Positions 36,201-43,592 of a stretch of 64,000 nucleotides of DNA are shown here, one piece after another. Location of the stretch: assembly GCA_018335935.1 (NCBI GenBank), contig JAGXRG010000057.1, positions 124,001 through 188,000 on the forward strand, written 5' to 3'. The notes under the pieces are model-generated. The model was given only the letters and a program-made list of their open reading frames with translations, was not told the origin of the DNA and did not search any database. Every line of letters starts with the position of its first letter. Within the stretch, counting starts at the first letter, position 1. The DNA is from Chitinophagaceae bacterium (GTDB taxonomy: Bacteria > Bacteroidota > Bacteroidia > Chitinophagales > Chitinophagaceae). The translations under genes were made by a program, and so were the position numbers.

Positions 36201-38401
36201 AATGCATTTCTTTGTAAATTTAATGTTCTAAATAATCCAGTTGTTCCTGTTGTAGATGGAGTACCTATATAATCACTTTTGGGAACAAATACATTATAAT
36301 TATTTGCTTCCCACCCTATCAATGAATCTATTCCATAAATTAATACATGCCCTCCGCCACTAATAACACCCCATTCTTGACCATACAATGCTACAAAACT
36401 TGATGTTGTTGCAGTTGTAGATTGAGATAATCCGTTTGGCCAATTAGAAATGCTCATTCCTGCACCGGAATGATTGTGTTCAGATATCCCTAAAAAATCC
36501 ATTCCTAAAGAATTTTTTGCATAATTATAATCATCTAAAGGCGTATAATTTGTATTGTCTTTATTGCCATCAGAATAACCCGAATGGGCGTGTAGATTAC
36601 CGTAATAAAAGTTGTAAGTTGAGCTTGTTGTTGTAGCTCTATTTCCCGATAATGGATTAACCAAATTATACTTAGTTCCTCCATTACAATAAGTGTTTAT
36701 TGCAAATACAAAAAAGTAATACGTGGTAGATGCACTTAAATTACTTAAATAAAAATTATTTGCATTAGAATTAGAAACAATTATTCCATTGCCCAAGTTA
36801 GAGCCAACAGCATAATTATTATTGTTTTGTGGTTGTTGACTTAATGTTGAGTTTGAACTATAAATAACCAGATAGCTATCAGCATCAACAACATTACTAA
36901 AGCTACCCGAAATGGTGCTGTTGTCTCCATTTAACACTAAGTTATGAGGTTGATATTGAGGTGAAGAACAAGTTGTACTATAAGACGATAAAGTGCTAAC
37001 ATTACCACTTAATGGAGATGTGGTATAATATTTTGGACCATCTGAACAATTAACAGAATTTACAGAAAAAACAAAGAAGTAATATGTTGTATTTATTGTA
37101 AGTGAATTTGCAACAAATGAGCCGCTTAATGTTCTTCCGACTACTACTCCTCCCCCTAATGGGTCGCCTGCATTATATGTTGTTCCATTTACAGGGGTCG
37201 ACGATAAAGAAGCTGTTGTTCTTCGAACTATTAACCACTCATCAGTTCCTGAAGAGCTTGTAAAACTTCCCTGAATACTGTTAGTCGTTATACTGCTAAA
37301 ATTTAAATTTGTTGGTTGTGAAGTGGGAGTAATACAAGGAGAGATTCCGGTAATTGTTGTTTCAAACCCTGTAAGTGGATTTGTGGTTTGATAGAGTGGT
37401 CCACCATTACAATTTGTATTTGCAGAAAATATAAATAAATAATAAGTGGCATTTGAGCTTAAAGATGAAATAGTAAAATTTGTACTTGAAGAAGATGCTG
37501 CAACACTGGCATCGCCAATATTATCGCCAACATTATACGTTACACCATCAGCAGGTAATGAGCTTAAAGAATTATTGCTGCTGATTAAAATCAAATATTT
37601 GTCTGGTGCTGGTGAAGCTGCTATAAAGTTTCCTTGTAATTGTGTACTACCAATAGTTGTAAAGTTTAAACCAGTAGCTTGATTGGTGGGGGTTGAACAA
37701 TTTGCTAATAAAGTAGCTGTAACAGTAACATTGTCAATACTAATTTTTGGCCTAGCACCTATTGTTCCTCCTGCACCATTATATAAATAGAATCTTATAA
37801 TTGCAGATGTTGCCTGATTAAGACTACTTGGTAAGTTTACATTAGTAATGTTACCATATGTAACACTATTATTAGTTATATTGGTAACCCCCGCATCGGT
37901 TAATTCACTAAAATTACTACCGTCGGTAGAAGTATAAACTTTCAAAGAAGACTTTCTATCGCCTGTAGAATTATTTACAGAACTCCAATCAAAACTTAAA
38001 GTTCCAGCACTTAGTGTTGCAAAGTTTAGATAAAAGTCAATAGCAACCGAGCTCGTATGATCTGTAGACCCTGTTGTTAATAGCATTAGTGCACCTGAAC
38101 CTTTTTGCACCCCTCCAGAGGTTCCAGAAACAAATGCTGCAGAAGCTGTTGTTATTAATGTTGAGTTAGGAGTAGTGCCTGTGCTTGTACTAGATATTCC
38201 TTTCCAAGCAGAAGATCCTGTTCCAGCTGTAAATGTTCCATTTGCTGGAGAGGAGTTGAATGTCCAATTTGCAATATCAGAAAAGTTTTCTGTATATGTA
38301 TAACTCGGCTGAGATAACATATTTACTGGTGTTTGTGATTGAACATCAACACATAAAATAAAAAAAGCAATAGTTAAGATAAACTTGAAAGAATAAGACA
38401 T
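33299..38401 (-). CDS. Large T9SS-secreted PHP-domain protein
   Basis: This is a 1700-residue protein. A signal peptide (1-22) and a carbohydrate-binding-like beta domain (about 35-230) are followed by three fibronectin-type-like repeats, each starting with CSTP/CITP/CSSP (235-350, 356-470, 478-590) and sharing Y-x-FxFxxNxxC cores. A PHP metallohydrolase domain of the CehA/McbA type follows, with H604 and H606 in GNLHAHSGYSDG, E641 and H642 in SEHNH, GQEW, SLAHPENS and MDHDNHY (805-811). Then come further beta-rich domains and a T9SS type A sorting domain at the C-terminus, ending ENIVVQ. It is probably a surface or extracellular phosphoesterase; substrate unknown. Confidence 0.88.
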   Translation of the reverse strand: MSYSFKFILTIAFFILCVDVQSQTPVNMLSQPSYTYTENFSDIANWTFNSSPANGTFTAGTGSSAWKGISSTSTGTTPNSTLITTASAAFVSGTSGGVQKGSGALMLLTTGSTDHTSSVAIDFYLNFATLSAGTLSFDWSSVNNSTGDRKSSLKVYTSTDGSNFSELTDAGVTNITNNSVTYGNITNVNLPSSLNQATSAIIRFYLYNGAGGTIGARPKISIDNVTVTATLLANCSTPTNQATGLNFTTIGSTQLQGNFIAASPAPDKYLILISSNNSLSSLPADGVTYNVGDNIGDASVAASSSSTNFTISSLSSNATYYLFIFSANTNCNGGPLYQTTNPLTGFETTITGISPCITPTSQPTNLNFSSITTNSIQGSFTSSSGTDEWLIVRRTTASLSSTPVNGTTYNAGDPLGGGVVVGRTLSGSFVANSLTINTTYYFFVFSVNSVNCSDGPKYYTTSPLSGNVSTLSSYSTTCSSPQYQPHNLVLNGDNSTISGSFSNVVDADSYLVIYSSNSTLSQQPQNNNNYAVGSNLGNGIIVSNSNANNFYLSNLSASTTYYFFVFAINTYCNGGTKYNLVNPLSGNRATTTSSTYNFYYGNLHAHSGYSDGNKDNTNYTPLDDYNYAKNSLGMDFLGISEHNHSGAGMSISNWPNGLSQSTTATTSSFVALYGQEWGVISGGGHVLIYGIDSLIGWEANNYNVFVPKSDYIGTPSTTGTTGLFRTLNLQRNAFVSLAHPENSDFNNLQGIAYNITADSAIIGCAIESGNAFSINSSYNDPPASMKFLSYFNKMLAKGYHLGPLMDHDNHYTNFGRSNENRLVLLASTLTKSNLLNALKNRRFYATQDRDTRVTFTINNDPMGSIINGKGSPVIFATASDPTNPGSTPLIKLMYGTPGSGVNPTQLTSVNSSTLSYRDTNLIDNGTYYYYLDITINGKRSITAPIWYTKNPCSLDSENPVATWYGSENNNISNANNWCGGVKPPLGSNIIISSSSLNMPTINSNDSLVVNNLTIESGVTLTVSGILKAKAIIANYGNIVASNGTIEYNGTQPQTTCNFQNSFVKKLVINNAAGVSLGFTTIISEVLSINSGTLNTNNLLKLKSDQNNTAQFAALGAGASIIGDVTVERYFPAKRAWKLITSPVKNATSGITIQSAWQNNGGAPTPNNGIELWHPSAGNGLTLAGGSGNIRKYNAATGWSTLTNTNNTNISEVDAGANTGVNNAFAVFVTGPYGSGNITSGAAPTTIQATGKLQTGQQNINISSVNNQYNLIGNPYASPIDLDLFKTSNSNIQSVFYMWDPLLATTGSYVSVIKNGSNDFTYSPDNSTAYRHIQSGQAFFVKSNGLGSSINFQESHKSTTNINNVFRTGNGQLEKLAVNLSFKNPDGTWQLSDGVAALYDTIFSNQTSDEFDVVKFNNSNETFSIVRNNFKMAMEARPLIDDKDTIYLNLTGLRNFEYQFEFIPKNLETSNLQAFLIDNFQNIELPINLTNRSTFNFSVANAATAQSDRFKIIFRPILPLSTSSISLKASEKQNGILLEWSKENENSIECYDVEKSIDGIKFSKIYSMITNGRKQYDWLDQNINSSNNFYRIKINYNTKEFQFSSIINIKSGSRINNLISIVNPTINKKLTLQFENLDEDVYSLVVSNQLGQLVHQRSILHSGGSSTFQIDLNNLITGVYSIQIRSNKKTSFIYNENIVVQ

Positions 38402-38558
38402 AGATGTAAAACGAGTTTTTGATAAAAAAAGTGCGTAAAAAGTAGCTATTGCTCAGTTTTTTGTATTCTCAATCGTATTAAAAACAATCATCTCAAATTC
38501 ACATAGATCTTGATTAGTTTTGGTTAAAATAACATTACTTCATTTTAAATACAATATC

Positions 38559-39443
38559 ATGTTTGTTGAAGCCATTGACCAAGTAGGAAAATTTACAAGA
38601 CCCATACACACCATTATGAGAAATTATAACGACAAGCATGTATTGCCCGGTGCTGCAACTTTATTTTTTGTAAATGAATTGGGTGTTGCTATTACTTGCA
38701 AACATGTAATGGATTTAATAGGCAATAGAGCAAACATCAATTTACATTATCAAAATTTTAAAGCAGAAAAAGAAAGTATTGGTAAGAACAATTATAACAA
38801 GAGAATAAAAGATTTAGAAGCTAAATACAATTACAATTCTGAGTCTATTATTCAACTAAGTGAAATGTTTGTGGGCTGTAGTTTTGAGCCTACTCTAAAC
38901 TATCGTTGGATTAGTCATCCCAAATACGATTTAAGCATTGTGGTTTTTGAAAATTTTAAAAATCCTGCTTATCAATCGCATGCTGTATTTGCAAAAGATT
39001 CTTCAATATTAAAACAAGGAAAATTTTTATGCAGATTAGGTTTTCCTTTTCCTGAGTTTACCAACTATCAATACAACGAACAAACAGATTTTATAGAATG
39101 GACCAACACTGGACAAAAAGAATCGCCTCGATTTCCTATAGAAGGAATGCTCACCAGGCATTTAGCAGATGCAGGAAAAATTTATGGCATTGAATTAAGT
39201 ACTGCAGGTTTAAGAGGACAAAGTGGTGGGCCTCTTTTTAATTCAGAAGGATTAATTTGTGGCATGCAAAGTTCAACCAGCCATTTACATTTAGGATTCG
39301 ATATGAAAAATGTTGAACATAAAGTGGCAGGTAAAAGTATTAAAATAAACAATCAACCTTTTTTACATGTGGGTCATTGTGTGCATGTAGATATCATTAA
39401 AGAGTTTTTAACGCAACATCAAATAAAATTTTACGAAGCTTAA
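38559..39443 (+). CDS. Trypsin-like serine protease without signal peptide
   Basis: The protein has 294 residues from the ATG at 38559 (MFVEAIDQ). The upstream in-frame TTG/GTG options lack an obvious export signal. A chymotrypsin-fold triad is visible: H49 in ITCKHVMD, D124 in KYDLSIVVF and S222 in LRGQSGGPLFNSEGLICG. No signal peptide, membrane helix or PDZ domain is present, so it is probably cytoplasmic. Function is unknown. The stop overlaps the converging permease gene by 4 bases. Confidence 0.75.
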   Translation: MFVEAIDQVGKFTRPIHTIMRNYNDKHVLPGAATLFFVNELGVAITCKHVMDLIGNRANINLHYQNFKAEKESIGKNNYNKRIKDLEAKYNYNSESIIQLSEMFVGCSFEPTLNYRWISHPKYDLSIVVFENFKNPAYQSHAVFAKDSSILKQGKFLCRLGFPFPEFTNYQYNEQTDFIEWTNTGQKESPRFPIEGMLTRHLADAGKIYGIELSTAGLRGQSGGPLFNSEGLICGMQSSTSHLHLGFDMKNVEHKVAGKSIKINNQPFLHVGHCVHVDIIKEFLTQHQIKFYEA

Positions 39444-40798
39444 GTTTCTTCAATCTTTTCTACTGTTTTCTTCTTGTCCATAAAAAGAAAATAGAGAATG
39501 ATAAATCCAATTAAAACATACAATCCTGTTAAAGCAATATCAGGAGTTTGCATTGTTATACTTACACCAACAAATAAATATGCTGCTATAAAAATGATGG
39601 TGAGATAAGGATACAATTTCATTTTATAAATTCCTGTATCATCTAAATGCTTGGTTCTTTTTCTTAAAATAAAAACTGCCGATGCACTTGCTATCATTCC
39701 AAAACAATCTAGAAAAATAGAAAAGTTTAAAATGCGTTCAAAGGTTTGAGCAAAAAATAAAATAATCACACATAAAGAAGCAAACGCAGTGAGGGCAATA
39801 GTTAAAGCTTCTGTCTTTTTATTTTGCTTGGTAAATATTTTAGGCAAACTACCTTCTTCTCCCATAGCATACATCACTCTTGGGTTACTCATCATTAAAG
39901 CATTTACATAGGCCAATACACCAATAAAAAGCAAGACAGAAAACACATTGGCTCCTTGTGTTCCAAACACTTTATTGATTAATACAAATGCAATTTCGTT
40001 TTCTGTTTTAATTTCATTAAACCCAATTATGGCATAATAACTATAAGAAACTAATAAGTATAAAATGATGATGATGGCAATACCATAAAAAATTCCTTTA
40101 GGAATATTTTTAGATGGATGTTTGACTTCATTACCAAAATTGATGGTTTGTTGATATCCTCCATAAGTAAAAGAAACAGCAATTAAAGAAACGCCAAGGC
40201 TTTGTATCCAGCTCATCTGCTGAATTCCATTTTGTGCAATAGTCTTAACAGCTTCTGTTGTTTGAACTGCATAATTGGTATATGAAAACAAACAACTAAT
40301 TAATAATAACAACATGCCAATTTTAATGAGCATTAAAATATTTTGAGCCAAACTGCTCAATCTTAATCCTAATAAATTAATACCATAAAAAGTAAGTACA
40401 GCCATGCTACTAATAACAGCAGTATCAATATCTGAAAATTGATGTTGAGGAAAAAGTTTAAATAAATACCCAGTACCAATCATTGCAACTCCACCAACAC
40501 TTGCAGCATTGCTAATTAATATTACACAGTTTACAGAAAATGCAATACTAGGATGATAGGCATAACTAAACACTTTATAAAATCCACCAGTAACAGGCAT
40601 TCTGCTTCCAATTTCAGCATAAGTTAATGCTCCACAAAAAGCAATAAATCCACCAATAATCCATGCTGTAAAATAAACAGAAGGTTCAATAGCATTTTTT
40701 GCAGCTGTTGCTGCAGTTCTAAAAATTCCCATTCCAATTACCAAGCCCACAACTATCATGGTAAAAGAAAATAAATTAAGCTGTTGTTTTAGTTTCAT
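39440..40798 (-). CDS. APC-family amino acid permease
   Basis: The 452-residue, 12-helix inner-membrane transporter has the APC signature in helix 1 (VVGLVIGMGIFRTAATAA) and a G-rich segment AFCGALTYAEIGSRMPVTGG in helix 2-3. The NFGNEVKHPSKNIPKGIFYG loop also matches APC-superfamily exchangers. Substrate is probably an amino acid or polyamine. It ends 4 bases inside the converging protease gene. Confidence 0.88.
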   Translation of the reverse strand: MKLKQQLNLFSFTMIVVGLVIGMGIFRTAATAAKNAIEPSVYFTAWIIGGFIAFCGALTYAEIGSRMPVTGGFYKVFSYAYHPSIAFSVNCVILISNAASVGGVAMIGTGYLFKLFPQHQFSDIDTAVISSMAVLTFYGINLLGLRLSSLAQNILMLIKIGMLLLLISCLFSYTNYAVQTTEAVKTIAQNGIQQMSWIQSLGVSLIAVSFTYGGYQQTINFGNEVKHPSKNIPKGIFYGIAIIIILYLLVSYSYYAIIGFNEIKTENEIAFVLINKVFGTQGANVFSVLLFIGVLAYVNALMMSNPRVMYAMGEEGSLPKIFTKQNKKTEALTIALTAFASLCVIILFFAQTFERILNFSIFLDCFGMIASASAVFILRKRTKHLDDTGIYKMKLYPYLTIIFIAAYLFVGVSITMQTPDIALTGLYVLIGFIILYFLFMDKKKTVEKIEET

Positions 40799-41010
40799 AA
40801 ATTGTAATAGTAAAATAAAGGTAAAGAGATGATATATTAGTGTAGAGGTTTTGAAATCATTAATTCAAGTTTTAAACATTGCTTTTTATTTTTTAGTACA
40901 GTTTCTCGAAATTTATAATATTAACAAACCTTATTTGAAATTATATTGACTTTAATAAAATTTTTTATGGTTAAATAAAAAAAACTAAACCGCGTATTTA
41001 TAAAAATAGC

Positions 41011-41600
41011 AAATCCCTTTAGGGATGAAATATTGGTAGATAAGTGCCGTAGGCACGATATATTAAATCAAATCCTTGAAAATAAATTTTTCATCATAGT
41101 CAACCTCAAACTTTTGCAAGAAATCAACATATTCTTCTTTGAAGGTTTTAAGTTTATGATGTTGTTCTTGATTATTGATATATGCAATTACATCCTTTAA
41201 TTGTGATTTGCCATAAGAAAAAGCACCATAACCCTCCTGCCATTCAAATCTTCCTTGTGCAAATTGTTTTTGATTAATCCATTTCGAAGAGCTTGCTTTA
41301 ACATCTTGCATTAAATCAGCTATTGATTGAGTTGGTCTCATCCCAACTAAAATATGTACATGGTCTGCCATTCCATTTATAGCAATTAATTTATGTTTAT
41401 GATGCTGAATAATTCCTGTGATGTATTTGTATAATTCATCTTTCCAAGACGAATGAATTGATGCTGTTCTGAACTTAACTGCAAAAACAAATTGAATATG
41501 TATTTGTGTATAGGTGTTTGGCATATATAAAATATATCGTCCCTATGGGACTAAACTAAACGATAATTTTTTCTACCAATATTTAATCCCTAAGAGGATA
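41011..41600 (-). mobile_element. IS200/IS605-like single-gene element
   Basis: A single transposase gene is bracketed by short hairpins. The left side has ATCCCT-TT-AGGGAT (41013-41026) and GTGCC-GTA-GGCAC (41044-41056). The right side has GTCCC-TAT-GGGAC (41539-41551) and ATCC-N6-GGAT (41586-41599). TATTGGTAGA near the left end is matched by TCTACCAATA near the right, giving an imperfect overall inversion. Family members recognise subterminal hairpins and move as single strands without target duplication. The exact cleavage ends are not determined. Confidence 0.8.
41063..41524 (-). CDS. tnpA: IS200/IS605-family Y1 transposase (TnpA)
   Basis: The 153-residue HUH-type transposase has the metal-binding HVH motif at 55-57 in MADHVHILVG and the nucleophilic tyrosine Y115 in VIAYINNQEQHH. 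The intact reading frame and normal length (about 150 residues) suggest it is still active or recently was. REP-associated (RAYT) transposases are close relatives; the flanking palindromes fit either class. Confidence 0.92.
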   Translation of the reverse strand: MPNTYTQIHIQFVFAVKFRTASIHSSWKDELYKYITGIIQHHKHKLIAINGMADHVHILVGMRPTQSIADLMQDVKASSSKWINQKQFAQGRFEWQEGYGAFSYGKSQLKDVIAYINNQEQHHKLKTFKEEYVDFLQKFEVDYDEKFIFKDLI

Positions 41601-41780
41601 CAACAAACTAAAAAATAAAAATAAAGTGAAAATATGATATGTTCATGTAGAAATTTTTAAGGTTGTAATATAAATTTTGAATTTTATTTTTAGTTCCCCT
41701 CCTCGAATTTAATAATATTCAAAAGCCTAATTTGAAATAATTTTTACTTTAGTAAATTTTGTATGATTATAAAAATAGTA

Positions 41781-42002
41781 AATCCCATTAGGGATGCAAG
41801 ATTGGTAGCAATAAAATATAACAGACAAGTGCCATAGGCACGATATATTAAATCTAGTTCTTGAAAATAAATTTCTCATCATAGTAAACCTCAAACTGTA
41901 AAAACAAATTGAATGTGTAGTGTAATAATGAAAATATATCGTCCCTAAGGGACTAAACTAAATGATAATTTTACCTACCAATATTTTATCCCTAAAAGGA
42001 TA
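41781..42002 (-). mobile_element. Internally deleted (MITE-like) IS200 derivative
   Basis: This copy keeps both ends of the element: the left hairpins ATCCC-ATTA-GGGAT (41782-41795) and GTGCC-ATA-GGCAC (41829-41841), and the right hairpin GTCCC-TAA-GGGAC (41941-41953) plus the outer inverted segment. The middle of tnpA is missing: the sequence passes from CTCATCATAGTAAACCTCAA, near the gene's 3' end, straight to AAAAACAAATTGAA near its 5' end. About 370 bp are lost relative to the intact copy. It cannot code for a protein. Confidence 0.8.
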
Positions 42003-42177
42003 CAACAAACTAAAAAATAAAGTGAAAATATGAAATGTTCATATAGAAATTTTTAAGGTGGTAATATAAATTTTGAATTTTATTTTTAGTTCCCCTCCTC
42101 GAATGTAATAATATTCAAAAGCCTAATTTGAAATAATTTTTACTGTGGTAAATTTTTTATGATTATAAAAATAGCAA

Positions 42178-42305
42178 ATCCCATTAGGGATGCAAGATTG
42201 GTAGCAATAAAATATTTCAGACAAGTGCCATAGGCACGATATATTAAATCTAGTCTTTTAAAATAAACTTCTCATCATAGACAACCTCAAACTTTGTAAG
42301 AAGTC
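42178..42305 (-). mobile_element. Truncated IS200 left-end copy
   Basis: The left hairpins are present (42178-42191 and 42225-42237), followed by a remnant of the tnpA 3' end that runs a few bases further than in the neighbouring deletion derivative (CCTCAAACTTTGTAAGAAG). The right end is missing. About 150 bases separate it from recA. Confidence 0.75.
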
Positions 42306-42455
42306 GATAAGTCATGTTTTACAAAAGTAAAAACTCTAAAAGAAGTTTACAGTTGAAAATTAATAGAAACATCTCCCCTACAAAAATAATTAGCAAAATA
42401 AATACTAAAATTTTTAGTGTTTATAAATTTTTCTCCCTTAGTTTTACACTCTAAT

Positions 42456-42463
42456 TACATTTG
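42456..42463 (+). promoter_or_regulatory. Putative -7 box of recA
   Basis: TACATTTG matches TAnnTTTG exactly and ends 9 bases before the recA ATG at 42473. No clear TTG -33 element is visible. No LexA-type palindrome was recognised in this gap. Confidence 0.4.
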
Positions 42464-42472
42464 AATAATAAA

Positions 42473-43519
42473 ATGAGTAAAAAAATGAGCAGCAATACAA
42501 TCAATACCGACAAACTAAAAGCACTTAAACTTACTATTGATAAGTTAGATAAAGATTTTGGTAAAGGAAGTGTAATGATGATGAACGAAAGAGCTGAACA
42601 AGTTATGGAAGTCATCAGCACTGGTTCTATTGGATTAGATACAGCACTTGGCGTTGGTGGTGTACCTAAAGGTAGAGTAGTAGAAATTTATGGACCAGAA
42701 AGTAGTGGTAAAACAACCATTGCTATTCATATTATTGCAGAGGCACAAAAAAAGGGTGGCATCTGTGCAATTATAGATGCTGAACATGCGTTTGATAGTA
42801 GCTATGCTCGTAAGCTTGGAGTTGATGTTGATAATTTATTAATCTCTCAACCCGATTATGGCGAACAAGCTCTTGAAATTGCTGATCGTTTAATTCTTTC
42901 TGGAGCACTTGATGTTGTTGTGATAGATTCTGTTGCAGCATTGGTTCCAAAAAGTGAATTAGAAGGTGAAATGGGCGATAGCAAAATGGGTTTACAAGCT
43001 AGGTTAATGAGTCAGGCTTTAAGAAAGCTTACAGCTACCATTAATAAAACCAATACTGTTTGTATTTTTATTAATCAGTTGAGAGAGAAAATTGGTGTAA
43101 TGTTTGGTAACCCAGAAACCACAACAGGTGGTAATGCTCTTAAATTTTATGCTTCAGTTCGTTTAGACATCAGAAGAGTATCGCAAATTAAAGATGGAGA
43201 TGTTGCTATTGGTAACAGATCTAAAGTTAAAGTTGTAAAAAATAAAGTAGCCCCACCATTCAGATCTGCTGAATTTGATATTATATTTGGTGGAGGAATT
43301 AGCAAGGTTGGCGAGATTATTGATATGGGTGTAGAGCTTGGAATTGTAAATAAAAGCGGAAGTTGGTTTAGTTACGATAGCAATAAATTAGGACAAGGTA
43401 GAGATGCTGTTAAACAATTACTCTTAGATAATCCTGATTTGGCTAATGAAATAGAAGGAAAAATTAGAGCTAAACTTAACGAAATGAGAACAGGTGTTGC
43501 AGCAGCAGTAGAAAATTAG
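42473..43519 (+). CDS. recA: DNA recombination/repair protein RecA
   Basis: The protein has 348 residues from the ATG at 42473; a TTG four codons upstream is also in frame. RecA forms ATP-dependent filaments on single-stranded DNA, promotes strand exchange and triggers LexA cleavage. Walker A is GPESSGKT (74-81). The segments [32 protein letters not shown] and [15 protein letters not shown] are canonical. It is followed by a strong intrinsic terminator. Confidence 0.98.
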   Translation: MSKKMSSNTINTDKLKALKLTIDKLDKDFGKGSVMMMNERAEQVMEVISTGSIGLDTALGVGGVPKGRVVEIYGPESSGKTTIAIHIIAEAQKKGGICAIIDAEHAFDSSYARKLGVDVDNLLISQPDYGEQALEIADRLILSGALDVVVIDSVAALVPKSELEGEMGDSKMGLQARLMSQALRKLTATINKTNTVCIFINQLREKIGVMFGNPETTTGGNALKFYASVRLDIRRVSQIKDGDVAIGNRSKVKVVKNKVAPPFRSAEFDIIFGGGISKVGEIIDMGVELGIVNKSGSWFSYDSNKLGQGRDAVKQLLLDNPDLANEIEGKIRAKLNEMRTGVAAAVEN

Positions 43520-43560
43520 TATTTTAATTGGACTTTATATAAGGAACGGACAGGTAAGCA

Positions 43561-43588
43561 AACCATCTCTTTACAGAGATGGTTTTTT
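43561..43588 (+). terminator. Intrinsic terminator of recA
   Basis: A perfect 10-bp stem AACCATCTCT / AGAGATGGTT with loop TTAC (43561-43584) is followed by TTTTG on the plus strand. On the minus strand there is no T-run after the stem, so it serves recA rather than acs. Confidence 0.92.
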
Positions 43589-43592
43589 GTTA

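Larger units (their letters stand above)
41599..42305. repeat. About 402-bp direct duplication of element flank and tail
   Basis: The string TACAACAAACTAAAAAATAA begins at 41599 and again at 42001. After it, both copies carry near-identical linkers (AGAAATTTTTAAGG, TTAGTTCCCCTCCTCGAAT, CAAAAGCCTAATTTGAAATA), then the two left-end hairpins and the 3' end of tnpA. A more diverged copy of the linker lies before the intact element (about 40890-41010). The second unit stops near 42305 after a short tnpA remnant. No gene is seen in the gap 41525-42472. Confidence 0.85.

Noticed and set aside
41601-42472. Possible genes between the IS200-like element and recA
   Set aside because: All frames are broken; the sequence is fully explained by linker repeats and element ends.
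43561-43584. recA hairpin as a terminator for acs
   Set aside because: On the minus strand the stem is followed by TGC, not a T-run.
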